64,000 nt of DNA from Ceratothoa steindachneri (Eukaryota > Arthropoda > Malacostraca > Isopoda > Cymothoidae), in NCBI GenBank assembly GCA_963969495.1, contig OZ018338.1, forward strand, positions 48,036,780 to 48,100,779, written 5' to 3'. Made by a program: the position numbers and the translations under genes. How positions within the stretch are numbered: the first letter of the stretch is position 1; every line of letters begins with the position of its first letter. Below are positions 32,860 through 46,869 of the stretch, one piece after another. The notes under the pieces were generated by a model. That model was given only the letters and a program-made list of their open reading frames with translations. It had not been told where the DNA came from and did not search any database.

Positions 32860-35160
32860 CTAGTCCTGATAACGGCGAGGTCTCCTTATGACGCGACGGG
32901 AGCATGTCACAGTGCCAGTACCAGTTGCGTCGTGCGAGGCACCGGAGCGAGCAGAGATTGAGGGAGCGAAGGTGATCCGTTTCTTTGTTCCTTCTAAGGT
33001 GGTGTCAAGCGGGACCTGGGAGTCTCGAGTCCGGTTTTCCGTTGACGAGATGACCAATGGTGGAGAGAATTGCTCCTGCCTGACCACCGCTGCCGACGAG
33101 GGTTCCTGCCACATAAGAGGCTGGGGCAGCAAAACGGAAGGTGAAGTTTGTGTATCAGGGGTGTTTGTAAGGGTGGTTTGGATGTTATTTTCGGGACGTA
33201 CTGGACCATAAAGCGTTATAGTGAGAGAAGAAGGGGAAGAAGGATGTTCGAGGCGAACGTTTTGAATAAGGGCGGGTTTCAGGTGGTCTATGGAAACAGT
33301 ATCTTCCTTGGTACCAAGCTGAAGGACGAAGAACTTCGGCTTCCTAGAGATGACGAGAAAAGGTCCATCATAGACAGGTTGCAAGGAAGAACGAGTTGAA
33401 TGTGAACAATTTGTCATCTCTTTCGGCACGAAGGTTTAGAGATTGAGAGGCACTCTAGGGGTGGAGGGTAGGCTTAACCGCAGCCATCACCCGTACAAAA
33501 TCGTGTATATAAGAAGCAGGGTTGAGGTGAGATGGTAGAGGTCGGTCAGAAGAAGAAAAGAATTGACCAGGGAGACGAACTTGAGTAACGTAGACAAGTA
33601 GATGGACGAATACCCAGGAGAATCAAAGGTAGCTTGTCCACCCAGGTGATGTTGGAACCTGTAGAGCGTAAGTTTGCTTTGAGGGTCCGGTGCACCCGTT
33701 CAACTTTGGCGGCCCTTTGGGGATGATAGCTAGTGGTACGGAGACGAAAAGACCCAAGCACTGACATGAGTGCAACCCATTGGTGGGATTCAAATTGGCT
33801 GCCACGATCACTCATGATCGTTGAGGGAACACCAAACCGAGCAACCCATGATGAGACGAAGGCTCGAGTGACAGTGGAAGCTCTGATGTCCGATATAAGA
33901 ACTTCCTCTGGCCAACGAGTAAACCGATCGATCGGGGTGAGAAGATAATTTCAACCACGAGAGTAAAGCAGAGGACCTACTAGATCGACGTGAACGGCGT
34001 AAAATGCGACGAAGGAAGATGAAAGAGGACCAGAGGTGTTTTTGTGTGACGATGGACTTTCGGGCACTGGCATAGCAAGCATGGTAGGCATGAACGAGTC
34101 CATTTGGGCATGTCGCATTCATACCTGCCCACACGAAGCGATATGAAACGGGATTGCGTGTGCCATTGACGCCATGCTGAGAGAGACCGTTAATTTGGTC
34201 GAAAATGTGCCGACGGTAAGCGAGAGGAATGAGGGGACGAGGATAGTCAGGCAATGAATAGTCGACCAGGATGCGCCTGGAAGGACTGTCTGGTAATTTG
34301 ACTTCGCGAACAACCAGTTGAAAAGAGTGACGCAGCGTTCGCGTGTCTTTATGCTGTTCCTGGGCCAGCGCTATTGTCGTATGATAGATGGGCGCAGTGT
34401 GAGAGAGTTGCGTGCCAGAAATCGCGGAAATGCGAGAAAGCGCATCTGGAACGCCGTTTTAAGAGTCAGCAACATAGCGAATATTGCTCGTCATATGCAG
34501 GATAAAGTCAAGGTGACGAGTATCAACAGCAGTGTGCACCGATGACGTGGGACGAGACGAGCATGCATCGACCAAAGGCTTATGGTCAGTAAAAATAGTG
34601 AAGTTACGCCATTCCAAATGATGGCGGAAGTGGCGAATTGCAAAGTATATTCAGAGAAGCTCCCGAGAGAACGTACTATACCTCTTTTGGGAGTTAGAAA
34701 AAGAGCGATATAAGAAAGCAAAATGTTGCTAAGGCTCAATGTAGCAAAATACAAAAGGAATACCCATAAGAACTTGCTCTATAAAGCGCTGGAAAGTTTG
34801 ACCAGAGTTGCGCAAACCATAGGGCATTCTAACCATTTCAGAAGAACCAAACAGAGTGGTGATGCTACTCTTTGGAATATCGTCTGGATAAATAGGGATC
34901 TGGTTGGAACCACGAACCAGAACTAAGCAAGAAAAGATTGTACAGCCGGAGAGAGGTGAAGTGAAATCGGTTAGGTATAGCAAATAATAGCGATCAGGGA
35001 TAGTTACGGCGTAGATTTGGTCACACTGTGGAGTGGAGAGGCCCACGGAGAAGCGGAAGGCCTAAAAATGCCTGCATCCATCATGAATTCAAATTCATCA
35101 CGTATTGCACACAGTCTATCTGGGGCTAGGCGACGAGGCCGGGAGAATACAGGACCTCCT
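32860..35160 (-). pseudogene. Ty3/gypsy pol: RT, RNase H, integrase
   Basis: From the right across several frames: FSRPRRLAPDRL (start of RT, near 35150), RMPYGLRNSGQTFQRFIEQV (RT, near 34800), RNase H as FTIFTDHKPLVDA (near 34580) and PDALSRI (near 34440), then the integrase HHCC region, YAVHVDLVGPL (first Asp, near 33985), SDRGSQFES (second Asp, near 33808), SYHPQRAAKVERVHRTLKAN (Glu, near 33700), and the C-terminal PVYDGPFLVISRKPKFFVLQ with IDHLKPA (near 33370-33270). The three integrase acids are readable, but many frameshifts and stops make it non-coding. Gag, protease and the 5' LTR are missing: the copy is cut off where LINE D begins. Confidence 0.85.
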
Positions 35161-35164
35161 GTTG

Positions 35165-36389
35165 TCTCGATCCGATGCACCACATTATGTTGAACGGTAT
35201 GCGAACGATGGATTTAATGCCAACATCACAATCGAGGAACTAAAGAATACCATCTCAAATTTTAAACAAAAGGCCCTTGGGGAATCGGGCCTCACCAGAA
35301 AAAAAACTATATAGAAGCACCGGATAATATACTCGAAAGGATAAGGAACGTGTTTAACGACTGTATAAACACGGGACACTTCCCTGATGAATTAAAGATA
35401 GCCAAAATGATATTCATACCAAAGCCGGGAAAACCACCTTCGGAGGTCGAAAACCTCCGACCTATATCCCTTCTCGACTTCATTGGGAAGGTGTTTGAAA
35501 AAAATCCTGAACACAAGATTAAATAAATATCTCAGAGAAAACAATCACTTGAACAATCAACAATTCGGCTTCAGAAAGAACAGGAATACGAAGATGGCCC
35601 TCACCGTGATTACAGAAAAAATAAGCAAAGTGAAAGGAGATAAATGCAAAATGGACATTGTATGCCGGGACGTATCGAAATCATTCGATAAAGTCTGACA
35701 AAGAGGCATACAACATAAAATTCTAAATCTGGAAATGAACAACTATTTGGAAAAAAATTTATGCGACTACGTCATGGAAAGATATGCATACAGCATAGAC
35801 ACGGGAAATTACCAAGGTGAATGACTCAAGCTTAATGGGGGCCTCGCTCAGGGAGGGTGTTTAAGTCCTTCGCTATACTCTGTGTATATCTTGGACATTA
35901 CCCCACCCAGGAACGAGGGCTGTGTGAACATACAATACGCAGATGATTTCACTCAATTAATTCTCTGTTTATCGGAACCCTCAGATGCAGGGCAGATTAA
36001 TGGCAACAGAAATAGAAAATCTAAACGAGTATGAACGTAAATGGAAAATTACAGCCTACCTTGATATATCCAACAATTGGCATGTATACGGTTTCAAGAA
36101 GTAATCTAATAAGAATGCAACCTATACAAAAAAAGGCAGTATACATAATTACGAATACACGACGATTAGAGAGGAAAAAACAAAGAGACTTATGCATCGA
36201 AGCGAAAATAAAACCATTACACAAAATAATTGAAAAAAAGCCCAAAAAATCATAGAAAAAACGCAAGAAGAAATAGGAGAGGAACTAGATAATCAAATAG
36301 CACGAGGGGCAGGATGGAGACAACATATGCTGTTTCCTAGTGATAAAAACAAAGCGGACCAAAGGGAAGAGGAGGAGATTTACGTGTAA
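35165..36389 (+). pseudogene. LINE D ORF2 fragment (reverse transcriptase)
   Basis: Starts inside the RT: TIEELKNTISNFKQKALG, then FPDELKIAKMIFIPKPGKPP, FEKILNTRLNKYLRENNHLN, FGFRKNRNTKMALTVITEKI, KMDIVCRDVSKSFDKV with a stop (palm Asp retained, near 35665), LAQGGCLSPSLYSVYILDI, and IQYADDFTQLI (near 35930-35960). Just after EYERKWKI (near 36050) about 150 residues are missing, then LIYPTIGMYTVSRSNLIRMQ, IQKKAVYIITNTRR and the end at 36387-36389. It is the same lineage as LINEs A, B and E. The endonuclease and ORF1 are gone, and the left edge abuts the gypsy element. Confidence 0.85.
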
Positions 36390-37399
36390 ACCAAATAAGG
36401 AAAACTTATTGTGACAAAAATTTCCCGAATAATGACAAACTCACCGGATTGGACTTGATACCCACAAGGAATGACAAAAATAACCAAAAAGTGCAAATGA
36501 CGAAAAAGGAAAAACAATATGAATAAAGAAGAGAATTAAACAAATAAATAACCAAGGAACATGAGCCTACACAACAGATACGAGAATTATGCTGCAAAAA
36601 TCATAGAAACTCGAGTTATTAACATATCAGGAAAACAAATAACGCTAACAACGGTTTGAACGCCTATCTCATACACACATAACATAATAACAAAACAACC
36701 ACAGAAATAAACAAACAGACACACTTTCACTCTAACTTATTTCGAACTTAACTCTAAATTTAGTTTATCGTACAGAGATTAGCGTGACCTCCACGCAACT
36801 TGCATCTCTCTGCAAGCCTACAACTTCCTTCCACTTCAATCATCTTCCTCCTTTACTCATATCCAAAGATGGGCCAAACACTAACACCAGAGACAGGTAC
36901 AGCAAACCGTAACAATAAAAAGCTAGGAAAACATAAAAAAAACCGTGGTCAGGGTCCCACGTTAAGGAGGTCCACAGGCCAACTTGGTCAACTTTCAAGC
37001 CTTTGACTATATTTCACTCTGTGCTATCCTTACTTCTTTCTTTTTCCCTCCCTCTCTCCCCCTCTCCGGAGCTCTTTTCTCTCGGTGCCTTCAGGCCCAG
37101 AGGGAGGAGGGCGCCGGGGAAACTCGGGGGAACCGGGCCTCCTCCCCCTTACCGGGTACCTCATCCGGGAAGGACAGGTCAGGGGGTGGGGGAGGGGCAC
37201 GGAGGTCTAAAACTTGTTCTCCCACTTTCCCTTTCATTTCATTTATGACTATTTGGCGCTCCGATCTAGTTCTCTGGCAAAGGAGGCAAAGGAAAATGTA
37301 AGTTTGAAAACGTGCTTCTTTTAACGGCGGTCAACTCGGAGACGCCGAGAGGTCGGGAGTATGGTTTCCGGCTGAAGTTGCACGTTAATTGCCGGTTTT
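36390..37399. other. LINE D 3' region, then GC-rich sequence without a gene
   Basis: 36390-36780 is A-rich and is probably the LINE D 3' UTR. 37070-37220 is GC-rich with GGGGG and CCCTC runs. Frames at 36800-37006 and 36984-37301 show no domain. Confidence 0.4.
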
Positions 37400-37808
37400 T
37401 TCATTTGGATAATGACGGCTTCGGCCATCCGCAATCTTCTGCGGTTTTGGAGTCTCAGGATGATGGAGGTGTCCTGATCAGCTTTTCACGGGTTAGGGTA
37501 GTGCCATGAGAGAAGGCGTGTTTTTTAATCGTGCCATCTTGAAGGTGAGCTGTCAGTCGCCTTGGCAGGGTTGTGGAGGTTACGCCGATGTACTTTGAAT
37601 TGCTGTGTTCGCAGTCACCGACTTTGCACGAATATTCGTTCGTCGGAGTGAGTCAGCTGTTCTTCGTGATGCAACTACTTGTTTTCTTAGTCTTGTAGTA
37701 TATAATCAGATTTATATCTGTTTTAGGGTCGGTTGGGGCAACATTACGATCGATAATGGCTTTGAGAGCCTTTTTTTCTTCACGATAGCCAGTGTTCATA
37801 TTGGCCAT
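37400..37808 (-). pseudogene. Penelope-like GIY-YIG endonuclease fragment
   Basis: The minus strand reads MANMNTGYREEKKALKAIID, IIYYKTKKTSSC, a stop, then NEYSCKVGDCEHSNSKYIGV and TSTTLPRRLTAHLQDGTIKK with H and GTTLTREKL. The CxxxxC...YIG(V/M)T.TTL.RRLT.HLQ.G pattern is the zinc-linked GIY-YIG domain of Penelope-like elements, and this variant differs clearly from the one at 43.7 kb. The RT is absent. GIY-YIG nicks target DNA for insertion. Confidence 0.75.
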
Positions 37809-38113
37809 GTAATAGAGGTCGATATTATTCTTTTTCGGAGTGACAAATAGTCAGACTTGAACTTGAACTTGATGCAGAAAGTGGGGAAATGTGTTGTAGG
37901 TATAGATAGTGGTGAAGAATATTTATAGTTTGCCCTGGTGTAGAGGGAATCTCAAGCTTCTTTCTTTTTCTACTTCTTTTTTTTTCTCTTTCGGTGGTGT
38001 CAGTGTTTTAGCTGACTCTTCTGGTGGTCACTCTCGCGACCTTGTGTTTCGTTGCTATTTTCTCATTTATTTTACCTTGCTTTTATTTGTTTACTTATTT
38101 ATTGTTATATCTT

Positions 38114-38118
<5 letters not shown>

Positions 38119-38177
<59 letters not shown>
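38119..38177. repeat. (TA)n microsatellite
   Basis: TA array after the first GCCCTGGTGTAGAGGG-type repeat. Confidence 0.95.
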
Positions 38178-38183
<6 letters not shown>

Positions 38184-38542
38184 GTATAGCTTTGTTCGTA
38201 ATTTTATAAATACATTTTGTAACATATATAAACTGAATACTTTGTAATAATTCCCCATTGTAACTTTAAAAATAGTACTCAATGTATCGAAACGCGTCAG
38301 TTAAATTAAAGAAAGTGCTAAGTTTCATTAATTTACTTCTAAATTTGGCAAAATAACAAAAATCAGTCTCTGATGAACGTCGGTACGCTTATCCACAGGT
38401 TAACAGTGAAGAAAAGGTGAATATAATACAAATTGAGAAGATTGAAAAAATAATTATTTATTCGAAACTAGCGATCGCCTGTAATAAAACATGTTATAAT
38501 GAAAATATACTGCCCAAATTAACACACACATATACACACACA
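38178..38542. other. AT-rich, no gene seen
   Basis: Contains TATCGAAACGCG near 38286 and CTGATGAACGTCGG near 38366, fragments that recall ribozyme-bearing element ends but without a foldable core. It ends in a short CACA run before the next TA tract. Confidence 0.4.
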
Positions 38543-39587
<1,045 letters not shown>

Positions 39588-39720
39588 ATAAGATAGAAAA
39601 TGTGTGGTAGGTATATAAAGATAAAAAGAAGCTGAGTTTTGCCCTGGTGTAGAGGGCATCTCTCAGGTTTTTTCTTTTATTTTGACTTTTCTTCCTCCTT
39701 TTGTTATATTTGTTTTTTTG

Positions 39721-41091
<1,371 letters not shown>

Positions 41092-41106
41092 ATATCTATC
41101 TATCTA

Positions 41107-41145
<39 letters not shown>
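41092..41145. repeat. (TATC)n/(TA)n microsatellite
   Basis: TATC units grading into TA between the mariner right end and the left pseudo-LTR of the Penelope-like element. Confidence 0.9.
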
Positions 41146-41149
<4 letters not shown>

Positions 41150-41626
41150 TGTGTACCAATTAATTGCCCCAATTAGTATATTTTTATATTTATCTATATT
41201 TATAGCATCTACATTTAGTGTCAAGTTTTCAAATGATTTTTTCACATTTTCAATTTATTAAATAATTTATTACTATTTCCGCTTCATTAAGTGACTGATA
41301 TCTGTGTCAACCAATAATTGCATCAACTAGTGTTATATTTATCCATAATTAAAGTACCCATAATTGATCCATATCTAAATTTCAATAGTTTTCAAACGAT
41401 TTGTCATAATTTCAATTAACTAAATAATTTATTTCTAATCCTTGTGTGCATTGTAATTTTCGTAATTTTAAACTTGTTCTAAATCTATCTTATAGACCTG
41501 AAGATGGGTAAGGTACCCGAAACGTTGTATTTATTAATTCAATGTGAAATTTTCCATGTCTCATTTTGGGATTTATCCTCAACCTAAAAATAAGCTTTCT
41601 TAGACGGCAAACCTATAGAATATATA
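41150..41626 (+). repeat. Left pseudo-LTR of the Penelope-like element
   Basis: Matches 44157-44565 from GTGTACCAATTAATTGCCCC to CCTATAGAATATATA. The right copy lacks about 70 bases present here, including ATTTCTAATCCTTGTGTGC near 41430 and a short CTGATATCTGT segment near 41292. The coding region begins at or just inside its right edge. Confidence 0.9.
41498..41524 (+). ncRNA. Hammerhead-ribozyme-like motif, left pseudo-LTR
   Basis: CTGAAGA, then a hairpin GGGTA-AGG-TACCC, then GAAACG. The core obeys the hammerhead pattern CUGANGA...GAAA with a 5-bp stem II, although one extra T precedes the stem. Hammerheads in Penelope-like pseudo-LTRs are established knowledge. Stems I and III were not fully resolved by eye. 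Confidence 0.5.
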
Positions 41627-44051
41627 CGATCCCGTTATGGACAAGATGGCGTTAAGCTTTTTCGGCAAGCATCCAAGCTTTCCTGTCACCTCAAGAAAGT
41701 ATAACTTGACATTCAATTTCTGGAAATTTGTAGGTCTAACAATGTTTATCCCAACTTTATAATCTTTAAACTCTACCGTAAGTCCATGTATTCTTCCGAA
41801 TTTTACAAGTCATCATTGGATTATCTCCTCACTAATTAAATCAACTTCAAATTTCAACTTTTGCATAAAACCCAGAAAAGTTATAATTTCTCCCTTTCTA
41901 AATTGCGCTCGACCTTTTCCTTTTGTGATAATATTTGCTACCGTTCAGTTATTGTTAAAGAAACTAACTTGTATTCTTCGGCAAGTCATTCAAGCCCATA
42001 ATGCTAAACTTAATAAGCTTAATTTGTCCCGTCCAAGCCTACACTCACCTGAAAGTGTCATTCATAACCTATCAGATTATAAATTATCGCCACGAGAATC
42101 TTTTCTTCTCTCACTTGGTCTTCAATTTAAGTTACCTGTTTTTTCTCACAAATTCTTAAACTACTTCCAGTTTTTTGAAAAATTCATTTATGATTTACAA
42201 CCTCTTCCTATACTTGGGAACTTTAAAGATCTCAAATCATCTTTTTACCTTCTTACAAATGAATTTTACATAAAAATGAAAAATCTTCGATTTAGTTCCC
42301 TTTTCATACAAAAGAATGATTTCCAGCTTCTTCGTGAACTCGGAAGCAATCCTGATATTTTTGTCACTCGGCCTGATAAAGGTAACGGTGTTGTGATTCT
42401 CAACAAATTTGATTACATTAACAAAATGAATAACATCTTCTCTGATTCATCTAAATTTAAACTTCTTAACAAAGATCCCTCGAAACTTTCCCAAATTCTG
42501 GATGATAAAGTTAATCGCTTGCTTTCTAAACTTAAAACTCTTAATATCATTGACGATGGAACTTATAAACAACTTTTCTCCTTTGTCTTTAATCCCGGAC
42601 TTATGTATGGCCTTCCTAAAATCCACAAGCCTAATGTTCCCCTCCGCCCCATACTAGCTGCATACTCAATGGCAACCTACAAGTTGGCTAAATATCTATT
42701 ACCTCTACTTAACCCTTTTACCATTAATCAGTACAAAGTTAACAATAGTTATTCTCTGGCTGAAGAATTCAGGAACTTGAAACTTCCTGGTCCTGACTTT
42801 TTGTGTAGCTTTGATATCGTCTCCCTTTTTACAAATATCCCCGTAAATCAAACCATAGACCTAATCATCCAAAAGGCCTTTCCAGAACCGGATTCGATCT
42901 TTCATAAATTCACACCATCGCTTTTACGGTCTCTTCTTGAACTAACCATTAGAGACAACTGTTTTCTGTTTAACAACTCCATCTATCAACAAGTTAATGG
43001 TGTTGGAATGGGTTACCCCATGGGTCCTCTTCTTGCTGACATTTTTATGTCCAACTTCGAAGAAGTTGCTTTGCGAGAATGCCCTCCTGATTTGAAACCG
43101 ATATTTTACTGTCGTTTTGTTGGCGATACGGTTCTAATATTTAAAACTGAACAACAGTCTCTTTCATTCTTTGAATATTTCAATAATCGCCATTCAAATA
43201 TAAAATTCACAATTGATAAAGAAAAAGATGGAAAATTACCATTTTTTGATTTTCTCATATCACGCTCCTCGCCCAACTTCACCACTTCCGTCTATCGTAA
43301 ATCCTCCTTTTCTGGTCTCGGCATGAACTTTTACAGTTTTTGTGATATTTCTTATAAGATCAACAACATCAAAACCCTCCTTCACCGTGGCTTTCAGCTT
43401 TCATCTGCTTATTTTCTTGTTCATTCTGAATTCAGTTTTCTCATGGGTTATTTTCAAAGGAATTGTTTCCAGCCCTCACTTGTACAAAAATTAATCCGTC
43501 AATTCTTTGATAAAATATACCATCCTCCACAAGAAATTTCCTCTCTCCCCAAGGATGTCTGCTATTGTCTTCTCCCTGATATTGGCTCACTCAACCTACC
43601 CTTACGCCGAAAACTTAATAAGCTTTTGAAAAGTTTTTACACACATACCAACTTCAAAATAGTTTTCCTTAACAACTTTCATATTGGAAAATTTTTCAGA
43701 ACTAAAGACGGACTCCCACCTGAAATGAGCAGTTCAGTTGTCTATAAATTCATTTACCCCAGGTGCCACCAGGAGATCTACATTGGCAGCACTGTTCGCT
43801 CACTTAGGGCTAGGGTCTGTTCTCATCTTGGTATTAGCTCTCGAACTGGATCCACCTTGACCAATAAAGAAACTTCTCCCATTCGAGATCATTCAATTAA
43901 ATGTAGGACAGAAATTTCCCACAAAAACTTTCAAATTATAGGATATGCAAAGAACTCCACTTCCCTGCGCATTCTCGAATCATTATTTATAAAACAACTA
44001 AATCCCAGTTTAAATTCTGATTCAACTGCTTTTCCCCTTCTCATTTCATAA
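41627..44051 (+). pseudogene. Penelope-like RT with GIY-YIG endonuclease
   Basis: The N-terminus is in another frame from about 41627 (RYGQDGVKLFRQASKLSCHL, NVYPNFIIFKLYRKSM) with stops. A shift near 41975 leads into one open frame to 44051. RT landmarks are VTRPDKGNGVVILNK, YGLPKIHKPNVPLRPILAAY, SFDIVSLFTNIP (motif A Asp), VNGVGMGYPMGPLLADIFM (motif B) and CRFVGDTVLIF (motif C). Motif C is normally YVDD, so the first Asp is Gly. The C-terminal GIY-YIG domain has VVYKFIYPRCHQEIYIGSTV and RSLRARVCSHLGISSRTG, then HSIKC. The first linker Cys is Tyr. About 800 codons in all, the usual family length. The open frame suggests a young copy, but the lost Asp predicts a dead RT. Confidence 0.9.
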
Positions 44052-44156
44052 ACCACTCAAAATATTTTCACAACCTACCAATCTCTAATCGGTTCCCTGT
44101 ATAATCTTTCCTCAGTTTCTCCTTTTTTGCCGTCCTCTAAAGGTGACTAATATTTT

Positions 44157-44555
44157 TGTGTACCAATTAATTGCCCCAATTAGTATATTTTTATATTTAT
44201 CCATATTTATAGCATCTACATTTAGTGTCAAGTTTTCAAATGATTTTTTCACATTTTCAATTTATTAAATAATTTATTACTATTTCTGCTTCATTAAGTG
44301 TCAACCAATAATTGCATCAACTAGTGTTATATTTATCCATATTTAAAGTACCCATAATTGATCCATATCTAAATTTCAATAGTTTTCAAACGATTTGTCA
44401 TAATTTCAATTAAACGTGTTCTAAATCTCTTTTATAGACCAGAAGATGGGTAAGGTACCCGAAACGTTTTACTTAATTAAATGAGAAATTTTACATGTCT
44501 CATTTTGGGATTTATCCTCAACCTGAAAATAAGCCTTCTTAGAAGCAAGCCTATA

Positions 44556-44565
<10 letters not shown>
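44157..44565 (+). repeat. Right pseudo-LTR of the Penelope-like element
   Basis: Second copy of the direct repeat, ending at CTATAGAATATATA and running into a (TA)n tract that joins LINE B. Confidence 0.9.
44439..44466 (+). ncRNA. Hammerhead-like motif, right pseudo-LTR, core mutated
   Basis: Same hairpin as the left copy, but the core reads CAGAAGA instead of CTGAAGA: the invariant U of CUGANGA is changed to A. If the left motif is a ribozyme, this one should be inactive. Confidence 0.5.

Positions 44566-44602
<37 letters not shown>
44558..44602. repeat. (TA)n microsatellite
   Basis: TA array between the right pseudo-LTR and the truncated 3' end of LINE B. Confidence 0.95.
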
Positions 44603-44603
<1 letters not shown>

Positions 44604-44679
44604 CTCAAACATATGCACATATATACTCTTTTTTTCTTTGTTTTTAAATAATTTATAATTCTTATTCTGCTGGGGTTTT

Positions 44680-46856
44680 CGGCAGTTAATTGGAAGGATC
44701 TGGAACTTTCGGCGGTTGGTCTTGATTTTCCACTTTCGTTCGTATTAACTGATGTTATCGATTTATATGGCTGTATGCCTTGCTTGAAATCCAGCATGTT
44801 TGTAGTAACTGAGGACGATTTGTGTGATGTTGTCTGCAAACTGCAGGTACATCACGTCCTCCCCTACTGGATCAGGTAAGTCCAGTATGTACAAAAGGTA
44901 CAGCAGCGGACTCAGACAGCCACCTTGTGGAACACTCGCCTCAAGTGTGAACTCAGGTCCTCTGTAGCCCTCGGTCGAAATTTGGGCTTTTCTGTGCATG
45001 ACGTAGCCGCAGAGGACCCTTTCCAGGATTGGATTCAGCTGGAGGCCTAAGATCTTGTATTGTAGACCTCTTAGCTAAACCTTATCGAAGGCGTTTTGTC
45101 CTCTCAGCTTTACAGCGGGCGAGCTTTTCGGTGAGAAGGGCAAGGGCTGTGTCAGTCCCCCTTCTCTTGCGGAACCAGTGTTGATGAGGGCTGTGGGCTT
45201 CCAGCTCGGTCAGTTGGTCTTGTAACCTGTTGGCTAGAAGCTTCTCGTAGACTTTGCCTATGATCACCAGGAGGGATATAGCACTGTAGTCCACCAGTTG
45301 ATTAGGCTTCCTCCCTTTAGGTATAAAGATGAATTTAGCCATCTTAAAACCGTCGGGGAAGTAGCCCGTATTCAGGAAAGCATTGTAGATGTTGGTAATT
45401 TCCTGGATGATCTGCTGGGGGGCATGCACCAAGTTATTTTGGGTGATGCCCGTCCAGCCTGGTGCCTTTTGTTTGAAGGGTTTTATGACTGCCATGAGCT
45501 CTTTAGGTGTTGTTGGTCGGCCATGGGCTGCCAAACCCCTACCTTCATCGACATAGGCATGTGGGAGCGTGCGATGCACAATCTGATTAAGATCTTCAAT
45601 TAGTTGGCCCTCAAATTCCTGGTCGACTTCCGCATTGTCTTCTGGTGTTATCTTGAAGACATATTTCCAGAATGTACGGAATCTCTCTTCCAAAACCGCC
45701 GGGTCTTCCATAGTCATCACCCTCCTTAATGCGAATCTTTTCTCTACTTGTAAGACCTTTCAACTTGTTCACAAGTCGCTAGAACACATCGGGTCTCACC
45801 TAGCTGTCTACTTTTTCAATCATGCTGTCCCAGATCTCAGCCTGTTGCTGGTTAATAGCCTGCTTAAGATCTTCACTCAGGCGTTGTAACAGCGAACTTC
45901 TTTCCCGATTTGTACCATCTCTCCTGATTTCTTCATACACCTCTCTGTCCACTCTAGCAATCTTTCTCATTTCCTCGGTCCATCTGGGTTGTGGGAGAGT
46001 TTTGTACCGCTTCATCGGTACACTCTTGTGATCTGCCTTGATGATGTGGGTAGTTATCTTCTCCAGCTCCCCATCGATCATCTTTAGCCTTGCACCGTTT
46101 AAACCCGCTGGTTCAAATCTAGCAAGGCTTTCCTTGTAGGATTCCCAGTTGGCTGAAGCTTAGCTTTTGCGATGAAGGATTGGAAGCTGGATTGGCGTGA
46201 GATAAATGGTCGTCAAGATTCTTTATGTGTTCTCTGGGGACTGTTGGGTCTGGCTCACTACGGTAATTGAAAGGGAAGCCATCGCTTGTCATGATTATGT
46301 CGGGCTTTGTTGCTGACCGTACGGTGATATAGGTCGGAAAATCCGGACCTATCCGCTGGATGTTTTTCCTTCGTATAATCATTTCCAAGTTATGGCCTCT
46401 TCCATTCGTATTACCATAGCCAGCTGTCCGGCATCTGGCAATGAGGTCGCTCCCAAGGAATACTATTCTGTCTTAGTTAAACAGGGTGTAGAAGCTTGTG
46501 AGAGGAAGGTACCTTCGTCGAAGTGGTTGGTATGCGGCCGTGATTATTAGCTTGCCCACTAGAGTGTGCAGCTCTACCACCACGAAGGACTCGCCCATAT
46601 CTGGAAGGTGTCTGAATGAGAGATTCCTTCTGACGGCAATGGCAGCACCGTTGTACCTCTCCTGAGAATATTTTTTCGAGACCACTCTGTAGCTTGGTAT
46701 CTTTAACTGCCTGTTGATCGTATTGACACCATGCTCCGTGATTAGTATGATGTCGGGATCAAACACATGAAATATGTTTCCATATGCCATGGCTTTTCGC
46801 TCCCATCCATTCACGTTGAGGGTCAAGATCCTTAACCTGTTGTTCTGGTTCTCCAT
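44680..46856 (-). pseudogene. LINE B ORF2 (endonuclease and reverse transcriptase)
   Basis: ATG at 46856: MENQNNRLRILTLNVNGWE, DPDIILITEHGVNT, YNGAAIAVRRNL (endonuclease), a stop at 46473, then RIGPDFPTYITVRSATKPDI, PRWTEEMRKIARVDREVYEE, and the RT: PFKQKAPGWTGITQNNLVHA, AKFIFIPKGRKPNQLVDY, FRKRRGTDTALALLTEKLAR. The motif A region reads RGQNAFDKV, so the segment with the palm Asp (VDVV.RDV in LINE A) has been deleted. Motif B is SVPQGGCLSPLLYLLYILDL. Motif C is LQFADNITQIV, with Asn in place of the second Asp. It ends in EYERKWKIKTNRRKFQILPI near 44690. Two of three palm positions are damaged. Confidence 0.85.
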
Positions 46857-46869
46857 TCTCTGTTCTGGC

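Larger units (their letters stand above)
41150..44565 (+). mobile_element. Penelope-like element with two pseudo-LTRs
   Basis: Two direct repeats (41150-41626 and 44157-44565) flank one long coding region for RT and GIY-YIG endonuclease. Each repeat holds a hammerhead-like hairpin. This is the standard Penelope-like layout. (TA)n tracts lie on both sides. It is the best preserved autonomous-type element in the window. Confidence 0.9.

Noticed and set aside
32888..33399. Plus-strand open frames opposite the gypsy integrase C-terminus
   Set aside because: The minus strand carries PVYDGPFLVISRKPKFFVLQ and the other integrase landmarks in order; the plus frames have none.
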